Position numbers and translations under genes: made by a program. From positions 23,267 to 87,266 of the forward strand of contig NZ_JAASQI010000012.1 in assembly GCF_011762225.1 (NCBI RefSeq): 64,000 nucleotides of DNA. Reading direction: 5' to 3'. Below, in pieces: positions 1-8,998 of this stretch. Numbering within the stretch: position 1 is the first letter of the stretch; every line of letters starts with the position of its first letter. The DNA comes from Pseudochelatococcus lubricantis (GTDB lineage Bacteria > Pseudomonadota > Alphaproteobacteria > Rhizobiales > Beijerinckiaceae). The notes under the pieces were generated by a model. It searched no databases. It was given only the letters and a program-made list of their open reading frames with translations, and was not told the origin of the DNA.

Positions 1-542
1 AGCCGCAAATCCGGTTCCGCGGAATGGAACCCTCGCCGTCGGTGGAAGAAGTGGTGCGCGAGAGGATCGGCCGTCTGGAACGCTTTCACGACCGGATTAC
101 GTCATGCGCCGTCCTGATCGAAGCGCCGCACCGGCACGGCCAGCAGGGCAGACTCTACCGCGTGCAGGTAAACCTCACTGTGCCGGGGGCGGAAATCGTG
201 ACGGGCAGACCCCAGCAGGACGAGCACGCGCACGAGGACGTCTATGTCGCCATTCGCGACAGCTTCAATTCCGCGCAGCGCCAGCTTGAAGACATTGTCC
301 GCAAGATGAGCGGCCATCGTGTCAAGGCGCATCCCGAGACCCTGCGCGGGAAGGTCGCGCGGCTCGTTTCCGACGAGGGCTACGGCTTCATCGCCGGGCA
401 GGACGGGCGCGAGTTTTTCTTCCGCCGCGAGAGCATGACGTCCGACCAGCAATGGCTGATGCTCGCGGAGGGCGCAGAAGTAAGCTTTTCGGAGCATGAG
501 GGCGAACAGGGGCCATACGCTTCCGCCATCGCCCTCGTCTGA
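1..542 (+). CDS. Ribosome hibernation-promoting factor-like protein with C-terminal cold-shock domain (5' end outside window)
   Basis: The frame is open from the window edge and reads PQIRFRG before the first ATG at 24, so that methionine is probably internal and the gene starts to the left. The N-terminal half resembles the HPF/RaiA (S30AE) fold, which binds 30S subunits and stabilises idle ribosomes: a helix with VEEVVRERIGRLERF, then strands and a second helix ending QLEDIVRKM. The last 65 residues form a cold-shock-type nucleic-acid binding domain (GKVARL, then EGYGFI and REFFFRRESM). HPF-CSD fusions are common in alphaproteobacteria. The domain reading is from motifs only. The next gene starts 57 bases downstream on the same strand. 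Confidence 0.8.
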   Translation, partial: PQIRFRGMEPSPSVEEVVRERIGRLERFHDRITSCAVLIEAPHRHGQQGRLYRVQVNLTVPGAEIVTGRPQQDEHAHEDVYVAIRDSFNSAQRQLEDIVRKMSGHRVKAHPETLRGKVARLVSDEGYGFIAGQDGREFFFRRESMTSDQQWLMLAEGAEVSFSEHEGEQGPYASAIALV

Positions 543-599
543 TCGCACGGACGATCCCGCGTTGCAGCGGGGAGGCGGATGCGGCAGGAGGTATGAGCC

Positions 600-1067
600 A
601 TGAGAGCAGAAAAAACCTGGGTCCTGGTAGCAGACGGCGCACGCGCGCGCATCGTCCGCGATCTCGGAACGAGCCTCGAGGCCGGGGAACGGCCGGAAGA
701 CCTCGTCTTCGAGATCGATCACAAGCAACTGCGCGAGATCATGGCGGACAAACCGGGACGCGCGTTTTCGTCCCACGGCGTGCGGCGCTCGGCGATGGAA
801 TATACTTCCGATCCCGTTCAGGAGCAGGAGGCGGCGTTCGCCGCGACGCTGCTCGAAGAGCTTGAACGGCGCCACGCCGCGCACGAGTTCGACAAGCTCG
901 CCATCATCGCGGAGCCGCGGTTGCTCGGCGTCATCCGCCGTATACTTCCCGCCGCGCTGCGTGAGACGGTCGTCAACGAAATCTCCAAGGATCTGACCAA
1001 ACTGCCGAACCGGGAACTGCGGGAAGCAATCGCCGAACTCGGAATCGGCCGTCCCCGCCCCGTCTGA
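600..1067 (+). CDS. Host-attachment family protein (bacterial release-factor-like, baeRF type)
   Basis: This 155-residue protein opens with KTWVLVADGARARIV, the usual start of the family annotated as required for attachment to host cells, which is related in fold to the eRF1 central domain. The middle holds a variable region and then LLEELERRHAAHEFDKLAIIAEPRLLGVIRRIL, the conserved helix-strand-helix of the family. The C-terminus ELREAI is also typical. Its real biochemical role is unknown; the attachment name comes from rhizobial and Agrobacterium annotations. An AGGAGG-like site lies just before the ATG. It follows the hibernation factor on the same strand and may be cotranscribed with it. 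Confidence 0.75.
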   Translation: MRAEKTWVLVADGARARIVRDLGTSLEAGERPEDLVFEIDHKQLREIMADKPGRAFSSHGVRRSAMEYTSDPVQEQEAAFAATLLEELERRHAAHEFDKLAIIAEPRLLGVIRRILPAALRETVVNEISKDLTKLPNRELREAIAELGIGRPRPV

Positions 1068-1444
1068 AGTCACCGGCACGCACGCCCGAAACAAGGCGCC
1101 ATGGAGCCCGCCCCGAATCGGATCGGGCTTCGTTGCCGTTTGTCGACCCCTGTCCTTCGACGAAAACCTGCATCCGTCGCGAGAATACTGAGCAATGATC
1201 GGATTATAATATCGGAATAATATCGGAGAAAATTTCTTTTTAATCATTATAATTTATAATAATTAAAATATTTATGCCCGCTTGTCTTTCCGCTGCACCA
1301 TGATAAATAAACGCTGCTGCCAAGGTGTTTTTTTTATTTATTTATATTTATTCAAATCAACGCCGATACAGCAAGAACAGCTTATCCGGATGTCCTTGCG
1401 CGTCTGAATCGGCGCGCGGGCCAATGACATACAGAGTACCGACC
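1068..1444. promoter_or_regulatory. AT-rich intergenic region upstream of the siderophore-interacting protein
   Basis: This gap of 377 bases shifts from GC-rich sequence (1068-1190) to very AT-rich sequence (about 1195-1370), including a T8 run and runs of TTTA. It contains a perfect 11-bp tandem repeat (listed separately). No convincing gene is visible; the open frame extending the next gene back to 1325 is low-complexity and unlike a protein start. The position before an iron-related gene fits a regulated promoter, but I do not recognise a specific Fur, RirA or Irr site. Confidence 0.5.
1206..1227 (+). repeat. Perfect tandem 11-bp direct repeat
   Basis: ATAATATCGGA occurs twice back to back (1206-1216 and 1217-1227). 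Eleven base pairs is close to one helical turn, so the two copies would face the same side of the DNA. It lies about 220 bases upstream of the siderophore-interacting protein gene in an AT-rich promoter region. Which protein binds it, if any, is unknown. Confidence 0.85.
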
Positions 1445-2569
1445 ATGAGCGAAGCGCGTCATCCTGCCCGTCTGACAGCCAGCACCCGCATTCTGCTGGA
1501 GGACTCCCGCGCGATACTCGACGGGTTGTGCACCCATCTGGCGGAGCACGTGCCGGTGGAACGCTTCGAGGGAGGCGCGCGGCTCACCTCCGACTACGGC
1601 ACGGCGCAGGCCGAAGTGCTCGACGACGCGCTGGCAATCGCCATCGATAGCGCCGACGCGGCCGGGCTGTCGTTCCTCAAGCTGATCGTAGCCGACCATA
1701 TCCTGGCGCTTGCCGACGGGCAGAAGCCGGTCATCCGCTGGAGCGGCGACGGCAAGGCCGGCGAGCCCCTGCCCTATTTCCGCGAGATGCGCGTTCTGTC
1801 CGCGAGCAACGTGACGCCGCTCATGCGCCGCGTCGTGCTGGCCGGCCACGATCTCGGCCGCTTCGCGAACGGCGGATTGCACGTGCGCCTGCTGTTTCCG
1901 CCGCCCGGCGCCGAAACGCCGCAGTGGCCGGTGAGCGGCGAGGACGGACGGCCGCAATGGCCGGAAGGCGCGGCGAAACCCGCCGCGCGCGTCTACACTA
2001 TCCGCAGCATCGACGCGGAGAAGGGCGAAGTCGTCGTCGACATGGTGCTGCATGCCAGCCCGGAGGGCGATCCGGACCACGATCATGCCCCGGGCGCGGC
2101 TTTCGCGTTGCGCGCAAAGGCCGGCGATGTGGTGGGCATGACCGGCCCCGGCGGCGGTTCCATCGGCGAGGCGCGGCGCTATATCCTGCTCGGCGACGAA
2201 ACCGCCCTGCCCGCCATCGGCCGGCTGCTGGAGACGATGCCGGCTGAGGCCGAGGTGGCGGCGTTCGTGGAAGTCGCCGATGCATCGGAGGAGCAGGCGC
2301 TGCCATGCCCTGCCCGCCTCCATCTGCGCTGGCTGCACCGGCATGGCGCCGGAGCGGGCGGCACCGACCTGCTGGAAAAGGCTCTCCGCCAGCACCCATG
2401 GCTGCGCGACGGCGGCGACACGCCCTTCGTGTGGACTGGCTGCGAACACGCGCAAACGCGCGCGATCAAGCAGTTCCTGTTGAAAGAGGAAGGACTTCCG
2501 CGCGAAAAATACCAGGTTGCCGCCTATTGGCGCCGCGGCGCCAACGGCGACGACACACGCCGGGACTGA
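1445..2569 (+). CDS. DUF2218 / siderophore-interacting FAD-binding protein (ferric-siderophore reductase-like)
   Basis: The protein has two parts. About 95 N-terminal residues match the DUF2218 pattern (RLTASTRILLEDSRAILDGL, then ERFEGGARLTSDYGTAQ). The remainder is a siderophore-interacting protein of the ferredoxin-reductase superfamily: VTPLMRRVVLAGHDL and ARVYTIRSI for flavin binding, then MTGPGGGS and YILLGDETALPAIGRLLETM for the nucleotide-binding half, ending KYQVAAYWRRG. Such proteins reduce ferric siderophores in the cytoplasm with NAD(P)H to release iron. I prefer the ATG at 1445 (MSEARHPARL), giving 374 residues; 1424 is an in-frame alternative. No siderophore transporter is adjacent. 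Confidence 0.85.
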   Translation: MSEARHPARLTASTRILLEDSRAILDGLCTHLAEHVPVERFEGGARLTSDYGTAQAEVLDDALAIAIDSADAAGLSFLKLIVADHILALADGQKPVIRWSGDGKAGEPLPYFREMRVLSASNVTPLMRRVVLAGHDLGRFANGGLHVRLLFPPPGAETPQWPVSGEDGRPQWPEGAAKPAARVYTIRSIDAEKGEVVVDMVLHASPEGDPDHDHAPGAAFALRAKAGDVVGMTGPGGGSIGEARRYILLGDETALPAIGRLLETMPAEAEVAAFVEVADASEEQALPCPARLHLRWLHRHGAGAGGTDLLEKALRQHPWLRDGGDTPFVWTGCEHAQTRAIKQFLLKEEGLPREKYQVAAYWRRGANGDDTRRD

Positions 2570-2614
2570 CCACCTCCGACTCGCACGAATAGTCCCGACC
2601 GGTCGTCCGGCGTC

Positions 2615-3847
2615 TCAGTGTCCGCCAAGTACGAGAGTCCGGATGGGGAACACCAGCGCCTGGATACGCAGGAGCATGGCGTGCACCAGCCCCACGGCAT
2701 CCACTCCGTGAAGAGCCAGTTTCTTCAGCGTGCCCACGTTGCCCGAAGCGATCAGGTCATGATTGCTGGTGTAGGCGTTGGCGACGCAGTTGCTACCGGG
2801 CGTCACACCGTCAAAGCCGCCTTCGTAGAGCGGCTCAAGATAGGCCAGGATCGTGCCTGGCTGCCTCGATTGCTGAGCGTCCATCAATAGCTCGCCGCTG
2901 CGGACCTGACCGGAGGCGATGAAATCCTGCACGTCCGTCACCACCATGGGAATGACCGTCCATGGCTTCGATGCGCAGGTAGCTTCCGCCACCATGCCGG
3001 GCTTGATGACTTGCGCCTCGATCTGCCCGAACCCCGCCTGGAGGCGGCCCCTTCCGGCGCCTTCGGGAATGAGCACGCCAGCCGGCCGCATGAAAGGATT
3101 TACGATCTCGCCGACCCGCAGCGTGAACTGTTCCACCCGTCCGTCCACACCGGCCCGGACGACGGTCTTGTCGAACTCCACCTGCGCCTGGGCAAGGGCT
3201 GCCTCGGCGCTCGCCTTCTGCGCGGGCAGCAGGGTGGCGATCCGCGCTTCGGCCTGGGCCTTGGCGGCGAGGGCGGCGTTGATGCTGCCTTGACGGCTCT
3301 GGAGGGCGACCTGAAGCTTCTCGACATCGCGCGTCGCGACAGCGCCCGGATTGCGGCGCTGAATTTCTTGTTTGGCCTCCAGTTCGTCCACAGTCTGCTG
3401 ATGGGCGCCCCTCGCCTCCTGCAACCGGCCCTCGGCTGCCTGGATGTCTGCCTGCGAGACGATCAGCGCGGCCTCGACCTCGGCGATCTGGCGTCTGGCC
3501 AGCTCGACCGCGGCCTCCTGCCTGGAGCTGTCGAGCCGGAATATCGGCTGCCCCTGCCTGATCTCGTCGGTGATGCCCACATAGATTTCAGCGACACGAC
3601 CGTTTGTTTCCGGCAATATCGGAACAGTCCTGAAGAAAGCAGTGGCGTTCGTTGTCGATGGGTGATTGTAGAAAATTACCGTAATCAGCCCTACTGTCAG
3701 CATCAGGCATGCGACGATGCCCCATCGCAACTCGAACCATACCGAGTAGAAGGTGATTTCCTTGCCGATCCGCTTTCCTTGTCCATAGCGGCGGTAGAGA
3801 TAATCCGGAAGAATCGTCAGGAAGGAGCAGAGAAGAAGCTCAAACAT
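2615..3847 (-). CDS. HlyD-family membrane-fusion / secretion protein
   Basis: Inner-membrane-anchored periplasmic adaptor of 410 residues. The N-terminus (LLLCSFLTILPDYLYRRYGQGKRIG) is followed by a transmembrane helix around residues 40-60 (GIVACLMLTVGLITVIFY). Next are the first half of a lipoyl-like domain (ILPETNGRVAEIYVGITDEIRQGQPIFRLD), a long Ala/Gln/Glu coiled coil (about residues 110-220), the second lipoyl half (TVVRAGVDGRVEQFTLRVGEIV) and a beta-barrel region. The start at 3847 is supported by AAAGGAG and overlaps the end of the upstream gene by 8 bases, so the two are translationally coupled. No ABC or RND pump gene is nearby; the partner is probably elsewhere or this belongs to the stand-alone YibH/EmrA-like group. 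Confidence 0.85.
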   Translation of the reverse strand: MFELLLCSFLTILPDYLYRRYGQGKRIGKEITFYSVWFELRWGIVACLMLTVGLITVIFYNHPSTTNATAFFRTVPILPETNGRVAEIYVGITDEIRQGQPIFRLDSSRQEAAVELARRQIAEVEAALIVSQADIQAAEGRLQEARGAHQQTVDELEAKQEIQRRNPGAVATRDVEKLQVALQSRQGSINAALAAKAQAEARIATLLPAQKASAEAALAQAQVEFDKTVVRAGVDGRVEQFTLRVGEIVNPFMRPAGVLIPEGAGRGRLQAGFGQIEAQVIKPGMVAEATCASKPWTVIPMVVTDVQDFIASGQVRSGELLMDAQQSRQPGTILAYLEPLYEGGFDGVTPGSNCVANAYTSNHDLIASGNVGTLKKLALHGVDAVGLVHAMLLRIQALVFPIRTLVLGGH

Positions 3848-4271
3848 GGGACTGCTCCTTTGAAGCGCCGGCAACGAGCAAATCATCGGCGTTTTCATCC
3901 GACTGCTCCGGCGCGCCCTCGCCCTGTTTCAGGCCGGCGATCTTCTCAAGCGCTCCCGCCATCCTGCGGAGTGGGCTGGCGAAGTCCGGGATATCGACCA
4001 GAGCCAGCAGCAGGCCAATGACCCAGAAGAGATGCACATGCGTGAAAAGGGCCAGCAAGCCCAGCACCGCAACGATCTCGAACTGGAGCTTGCGTCCCCT
4101 GTGGGCAATACGTTCGGGCATGGTATGCAGCCGCAGGAACAGGGTGCCGGCGCCAAGCACGACAAGGATCAGAAATACCGCCATGACCACCATGAGGACA
4201 TCAGTCTCTCCAGGCGGCGCGATGAAAACAGGCAGAGCATGTGGAGCCGCCGGATGGAGTGATGCAGTCAT
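3840..4271 (-). CDS. Small inner-membrane protein coupled to the HlyD-family gene
   Basis: A 143-residue protein (MTASLHP start) with two clear membrane segments, MVVMAVFLILVVLGAGTLFL and IVAVLGLLALFTHVHLFWVIG, continuing into LLLALVDIPDF. The tail is acidic and hydrophilic (EGAPEQSDENADDLL). GGGA precedes the ATG at 4271; the open frame continues further upstream to 4394 but that stretch looks non-coding. The stop overlaps the HlyD start. It resembles small membrane partners found next to stand-alone HlyD proteins (as in the E. coli yibI-yibH pair), but I cannot assign it to a family by sequence. Confidence 0.7.
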   Translation of the reverse strand: MTASLHPAAPHALPVFIAPPGETDVLMVVMAVFLILVVLGAGTLFLRLHTMPERIAHRGRKLQFEIVAVLGLLALFTHVHLFWVIGLLLALVDIPDFASPLRRMAGALEKIAGLKQGEGAPEQSDENADDLLVAGASKEQSHV

Positions 4272-4311
4272 ATCGGTCGTCCCATATATTGCATGTATGG
4301 CGTGAAATACT

Positions 4312-4401
4312 TCAGGGAGCAGTCGTTGGCTTTTCCGATTGCCTGATTGCGTGCCTGGCGACTTCGGCCGCAGGGGGCATGTTGAGAGCATCATCGGTCA
4401 T
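4312..4401 (-). CDS. Possible 29-residue leader peptide upstream of the membrane-protein/HlyD pair
   Basis: A short frame reads MTDDALNMPPAAEVAR and ends SEKPTTAP. A GAGGAAG site lies 6-8 bases before the ATG, which is the main support. It is on the same strand and 40 bases upstream of the membrane-protein start. It could be a leader peptide, the remnant of a gene, or chance. Confidence 0.3.
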   Translation of the reverse strand: MTDDALNMPPAAEVARHAIRQSEKPTTAP

Positions 4402-4800
4402 GGGCGCTTCCTCGCAGGTGTCGCACAGGGAACGCGACGACCCAATACAGTATATTATTGCATATAAAAGGCACGATTGCTAGGAGATGCCAATTGACGG
4501 CAATTGAGAGATGGCCCCTATAAGGAAAATTTCTTGCTAATATTCATATATTATGAATTTATTCTTATTAATGTGAATAAAAACATATTGCGATATTTAT
4601 GACCCTACCGCATAACCTGTGCGCGACCGATGCCTCCGCATGACGTATCCGCAACCCTGCGCTCAGACGGCTCATCAGAACGCGACATATCGACTGGATA
4701 CGACATCCATCGATTAACGATCTTGTTGATTGAAAGAACTCGCGCAGGAGAAGGTGGCGTACGCCGACACGAAATCTGCTGATGCAACAGACTTTGTCGA
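4402..4800. promoter_or_regulatory. Gene-free region with an AT-rich core between tRNA-Lys and the HlyD locus
   Basis: About 400 bases without a convincing gene. The stretch 4440-4600 is markedly AT-rich and probably holds the promoter for the leftward HlyD operon. It includes a perfect palindrome at 4542-4558 (listed separately). The minus-strand open frame across 4568-4861 is made from the tRNA-Lys sequence and is not a gene. Confidence 0.45.
4542..4558. promoter_or_regulatory. Perfect palindrome, possible operator
   Basis: ATTCATA (4542-4548), spacer TAT, then TATGAAT (4552-4558). It sits in the AT-rich section upstream of the HlyD-family operon. The size and symmetry fit a dimeric regulator such as a TetR, MarR or GntR type; none is encoded nearby. 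Confidence 0.4.
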
Positions 4801-4876
<76 letters not shown>

Positions 4877-5028
4877 ATCGACACTGGAGCGGATAAAACC
4901 GCATCCCGGCGGCAGCCCGTCAGGACCGCGCCTCGTGTGGATGCTGAATTAGCAAACCGCGGCGGTGCTGTCCAGTACCTTGCCGGCAATTTTCCTATTT
5001 TTTGGCTGCTCCCGGCGCTTTCAACTGG

Positions 5029-5058
5029 CCATCCACCGCTGGAGCCAGCGGTGGATGG
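5029..5058. terminator. Strong 14-bp inverted repeat downstream of hppA
   Basis: CCATCCACCGCTGG (5029-5042) and its exact complement CCAGCGGTGGATGG (5045-5058) are separated by AG. In RNA this gives a 12-bp stem with a small loop. It lies 80 bases beyond the hppA stop. Neither side has a clean U-run, so it may be a Rho-independent-like or 3'-end stabilising hairpin rather than a classical terminator. Confidence 0.5.
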
Positions 5059-5137
5059 AGATATTCTCTTTTCATATCAATAATATGTAACTTATCCACT
5101 GCTCACAGTGCTCTGCCGTCCGTGCACAGGCGACGTC

Positions 5138-7261
5138 TCACCCGTGCGCCAGCACGGCCAGCAGCAGCAGCGCGACGATGTTGGTGATCTTGATCATCGG
5201 ATTGATCGCCGGCCCTGCGGTGTCCTTGTAGGGGTCGCCCACGGTGTCGCCGGTCACCGCCGCCTTGTGGGCTTCTGAGCCCTTGCCGCCGAAGTGGCCT
5301 TCCTCAATGAATTTCTTGGCGTTATCCCACGCACCGCCGCCGGAGGTCATGGATATGGCGACGAACAGGCCGGTGACGATCACGCCGAGCAGCATCGCGC
5401 CCACGGCCGCGAAGGCATCGCTGCGGCCCGCTACCAGCAGGACGACACCGAAGCACACCAGCGGCGACAGCACCGGCAGCAGCGAAGGCAGGATCATTTC
5501 CCGAAGCGCCGCCCGCGTCAGCAGGTCGACGGCGCGGCCATAGTCGGGGCGTGATTCGCCCGTCATGATGCCCGGCTTCTCGCGGAACTGACGGCGCACC
5601 TCCTCCACCACCGAGCCGGCCGCGCGCCCGACCGCCGTCATGCCGAAGCCGCCGAACACGAAAGGCAACAGGCCGCCGAACAGCAGGCCCACGACGACGA
5701 AGGGATTCGACAGCGAGAAATCGACGGTAACACCCGCGAAATAAGTATAGAGGTCTGGATGAGCGGTGAAATGGGCGAGGTCCGACGTATAGGCGGCGAA
5801 AAGCACCAGCGCGCCGAGCCCGGCCGAGCCGATGGCGTAACCCTTGGTCACTGCCTTGGTGGTGTTGCCCACCGCGTCGAGCGCGTCCGTCGCCGTGCGC
5901 ACCCGAGCGGGCAGGCCGGCCATCTCCGCGATGCCGCCGGCATTGTCCGTCACTGGGCCGAAGGCGTCGAGCGCCACCACGAAGCCGCACAGCGCCAGCA
6001 TCGCCGTCACCGCGATCGCGATGCCGAAGAGGCCGGCAAGCGCGTTCGCGCCGATGATCGCCGCGATGATCGCCAGCGCCGGCAGCGCCGTCGCCTCCAG
6101 CGAGACGGCGAGCCCCTGGATGACGTTGGTGCCGTGCCCCGTTCGGGAGGCGGCGGCAATCGATTGTACGGGCCGATATTGCGTGCCGGTGTAGTATTCC
6201 GTGATCACCACGATCACAGCCGTCAGCAGCAGACCGATCACGCCGCAGCCAAAAAGCGCCAGGGGCGAGAACGTCTCGCCGCCGGCCGTGGTCAGCGCCG
6301 CCGTGGGGTCGCCGAACACCAGCCAGGTAACCAGCGCCAGCGCGGCGAGCGACAGCACGCCCGTCGCGATGAAACCGCGGTACAGCGCGCCCATGATGGA
6401 TTCGGTCACGCCAAGCCGCACGAAGAAGGTGCCCGCGATGGAAGAGACGATGCACGCCGCGCCGATCGCCAGCGGATAGAGCAGCACGGCCCCGAGCGAG
6501 GGCGAGCCGGCGAAGGCAACAATGGCGAGCACCATGGTGGCGACGATCGAGACGACATAGGTCTCGAAGAGATCGGCCGCCATGCCAGCGCAATCGCCGA
6601 CATTGTCGCCCACGTTGTCCGCGATGGTCGCCGGGTTGCGCGGATCGTCCTCCGGAATGCCCGCCTCGACCTTGCCGACGAGATCGCCGCCGACGTCCGC
6701 GCCCTTGGTGAAGATGCCGCCGCCCAGACGGGCGAAGATCGAGATCAGCGAGGCGCCGAAGCCCAGGGCCACCAGCGCGTCGACGACCGTGCGGCTGTCG
6801 GGCGCGTAGCCGATGCCATGGACGAGCACCGCAAACGACACTGCGACGCCGAGCAGCGCAAGCCCCGCCACCAGCAGGCCGGTGACCGCACCAGAGCGGA
6901 AGGCGATGTCGAGCCCGTCAGCCAGCGAGTTGGTGGCCGCCTGCGCCGTGCGCACGTTGGCACGCACCGAAACGTTCATGCCGATGAAGCCCGCCGCCCC
7001 CGAAAGCACGGCACCGGCGGCGAAACCGCCCGCCACGATCCAGCCGAGCACGAAGCCGAGCAGCACGAACAGCACGATGCCGACGAGCGCGATCGTGGTG
7101 TACTGGCGGCGCAGATAGGCCTGCGCGCCCTCCCGGATCGCGTCGGCGATATCGCGCATGCGCTGCGTGCCGGTGTCGGCCGCCATCACCGCGCGGACGG
7201 TGACGATGCCGTAGATGATGGATAAGGCGCCTGCGGCAATAACGATGGAGAGTGCGAGCAT
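5138..7261 (-). CDS. hppA: Membrane-bound proton-translocating pyrophosphatase (K+-independent type)
   Basis: Integral membrane enzyme of 707 residues with about 16 helices that couples hydrolysis of pyrophosphate to proton export across the inner membrane. The substrate and Mg site is visible in [20 protein letters not shown], then [24 protein letters not shown], and near the end [22 protein letters not shown]. The motif [18 protein letters not shown] carries lysine where K+-dependent enzymes have alanine, so it should not need potassium. The ATG at 7261 ([10 protein letters not shown]) is preceded by AGAGGGGG; a longer open frame to 7312 lacks such a site. GDVGG replaces the more usual DVGAD. 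It is read in the same direction as the thiL run. Confidence 0.95.
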   Translation of the reverse strand: MLALSIVIAAGALSIIYGIVTVRAVMAADTGTQRMRDIADAIREGAQAYLRRQYTTIALVGIVLFVLLGFVLGWIVAGGFAAGAVLSGAAGFIGMNVSVRANVRTAQAATNSLADGLDIAFRSGAVTGLLVAGLALLGVAVSFAVLVHGIGYAPDSRTVVDALVALGFGASLISIFARLGGGIFTKGADVGGDLVGKVEAGIPEDDPRNPATIADNVGDNVGDCAGMAADLFETYVVSIVATMVLAIVAFAGSPSLGAVLLYPLAIGAACIVSSIAGTFFVRLGVTESIMGALYRGFIATGVLSLAALALVTWLVFGDPTAALTTAGGETFSPLALFGCGVIGLLLTAVIVVITEYYTGTQYRPVQSIAAASRTGHGTNVIQGLAVSLEATALPALAIIAAIIGANALAGLFGIAIAVTAMLALCGFVVALDAFGPVTDNAGGIAEMAGLPARVRTATDALDAVGNTTKAVTKGYAIGSAGLGALVLFAAYTSDLAHFTAHPDLYTYFAGVTVDFSLSNPFVVVGLLFGGLLPFVFGGFGMTAVGRAAGSVVEEVRRQFREKPGIMTGESRPDYGRAVDLLTRAALREMILPSLLPVLSPLVCFGVVLLVAGRSDAFAAVGAMLLGVIVTGLFVAISMTSGGGAWDNAKKFIEEGHFGGKGSEAHKAAVTGDTVGDPYKDTAGPAINPMIKITNIVALLLLAVLAHG

Positions 7262-7445
7262 ACTGTTCCCCCTCTGGCGTCCCAAGGTTTTCGCGACGGG
7301 CCCGGACGACACGGTTCGTCCGCACGCCTGCGCGGCATGGGATCATGCGCTCCTTTCAATGCATCAGAATTACACGCCGTTGGCAAATGGCGGTTTGTAG
7401 CAGGATGAATTTTCGTCGGCCCCGCCGCTCCGGGTGCGGCCGGGC

Positions 7446-8477
7446 TCAGAAATGGGAGAACGAGCCGTGTTCGACAGTAATCTCCACGCCGTCCCGGCGC
7501 ACCGTCAGCGGCGCGTCGCCCGCCGTGACGCGGCCGATGGCGGCCACCGGCACATTCGCCCCCTCGCACAGGCGCTGGAAGGCGCCGAACCGCTCCGGCG
7601 CGACGGAACAGAGCACCTCGTAGTCGTCGCCGCCCGTCGCCGCCGCGAGCAGCAGCTCCGGCGCTGCCTCCACGGCCGCGTGCACCGCTGCCGAGAGCGG
7701 CACCCGGTCGAGATCGATATCGCCCGAAACGCCAGAAGCGCGCAGAAACTTGCGCGCATCGCCGATCAGCCCGTCCGACACGTCCATCGCGCCGCCGGCA
7801 TGTTCGCGCAGGGCGAGAGCCACTGCATTGCGCGGCTCCGGCAGCAGATAACGCTGTGTGAGATGGGTCTGTTCGGCCGGGGTGAGCACATCGCGCCAGC
7901 CGGCTTCCTGCGGTGCCCCCTCGCCTGCGGGGGATCCGGCGTCACGTTCGGCGAGCCGCAGACGCAGGCCCAGCGCGGAGTCGCCGATGGTGCCGGTCAC
8001 CGCCAGGATATCGCCCGCCCGCGCGCCCGTGCGCCGCACCATATAGCCCGTGGGCACGCGCCCGAGCGCTGTGATGGAGACGGTGAGCGGCCCCGGCGTG
8101 CGCACGGTGTCGCCCCCGAGCAACGGGCAGCCGTAGACCCGCGCGTCCGCACCAAGCCCCTCGGAAAACGCCGTGATCCAGGCGAGCGACGTATCCTTCG
8201 GCAGCGAGAGCGCGAGCAGGAAACCGAGCGGCTCGGCGCCCTTGGCGGCCAGATCGGACAGGTTGACCCGCAGCGCCTTGCGCGCCACCGTGCCAGGCGG
8301 ATCGTTGCGGAAGAAGTGCACGTCCGCGACCACGACATCGACGGTCAGCACCAGTTCAGAGCCTGCCGGCGCCGGCAGCAGCGCGGCGTCGTCGCGCAGA
8401 TCGAGCGAACCTGCCCCGGCGATGGGCGCGAACAACTGGCTGATCAGGGCGTCTTCGCTCAGCGAGGCAACCGTCAT
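7446..8477 (-). CDS. thiL: Thiamine-monophosphate kinase
   Basis: Cytoplasmic enzyme that phosphorylates thiamine monophosphate to the active cofactor thiamine diphosphate using ATP. The 343-residue protein shows the PurM/ThiL fold signatures: DDAALLPAPAGSELVLTVDVVV, then VHFFRNDPPGTVARKALRVNLSDLAAKGAEP, GGDTVRTPG, and AMDVSDGLIGDARK. The C-terminal GGDDYEVL is the usual ThiL motif. It lies 53 bases after nusB on the same strand, the common nusB-thiL arrangement. Confidence 0.95.
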   Translation of the reverse strand: MTVASLSEDALISQLFAPIAGAGSLDLRDDAALLPAPAGSELVLTVDVVVADVHFFRNDPPGTVARKALRVNLSDLAAKGAEPLGFLLALSLPKDTSLAWITAFSEGLGADARVYGCPLLGGDTVRTPGPLTVSITALGRVPTGYMVRRTGARAGDILAVTGTIGDSALGLRLRLAERDAGSPAGEGAPQEAGWRDVLTPAEQTHLTQRYLLPEPRNAVALALREHAGGAMDVSDGLIGDARKFLRASGVSGDIDLDRVPLSAAVHAAVEAAPELLLAAATGGDDYEVLCSVAPERFGAFQRLCEGANVPVAAIGRVTAGDAPLTVRRDGVEITVEHGSFSHF

Positions 8478-8530
8478 GTCGCACCCCTTCCAAGTGGCAA
8501 AAGGCCGCGTGGCCGGTGCCCGCGCGGATA

Positions 8531-8998
8531 TCAGTTGCGGGCGGCCAGCTCCTCCGCGCGGTCGCTGCGCGCCAGGGTGTCGAGCACGGCGTTGACGAGG
8601 CCGGGTTCGTCGTCATCATAGAAGGCCCGCGCCACATCGACATATTCCGAAATGGTCACGCGCGGCGGCACGTCCTTGCGGAACAGCAGCTCGAATGTGG
8701 CCACGCGCAGGATGGCGCGCAGAACCGTCTCGATTCGCTTCAGCGGCCAGCCCTTCGCCAGCGCCTCGTCCACGCGCCGGTCGATCGTCTTCTGCTCGCG
8801 CACCACGCCCGCGACGAGGTCGCGGAAGAAAGCGTCCTCGACCGGCTTGAACGTCAGCCCCTCGATTTCCTTGCCGTTCCAGAAGCGCTCGAACTCGACG
8901 GTGGCGTCAAGGACGCCGGCCCCCGTCAGTTCCATCTGGTACAGCGCCTGCACGGCGGCGAGCCGCGCCGCGCTGCGCTTTTCCGTTTTCGACATCAA
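8531..8998 (-). CDS. nusB: Transcription antitermination protein NusB
   Basis: All-helical RNA-binding protein of 155 residues that, with NusE (S10), binds boxA RNA in rRNA transcripts to prevent premature termination. The start KTEKRSAARLAAVQALYQME is the conserved arginine-rich RNA-binding helix. Other landmarks are FFRDLVAGV, DRRVDEAL, ILRVATFELLF and the C-terminal VNAVLDTLAR. Its ATG overlaps the ribH stop by 4 bases (ATGA), so the two are coupled. A second Met follows the first, giving two possible starts one codon apart. Confidence 0.95.
   Translation of the reverse strand: MMSKTEKRSAARLAAVQALYQMELTGAGVLDATVEFERFWNGKEIEGLTFKPVEDAFFRDLVAGVVREQKTIDRRVDEALAKGWPLKRIETVLRAILRVATFELLFRKDVPPRVTISEYVDVARAFYDDDEPGLVNAVLDTLARSDRAEELAARN

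Noticed and set aside
5759..7225. Long plus-strand open frame (488 codons) opposite hppA
   Set aside because: It is antisense to a fully conserved hppA, very rich in Arg/His/Ala and lacks any family motif; an effect of high GC.
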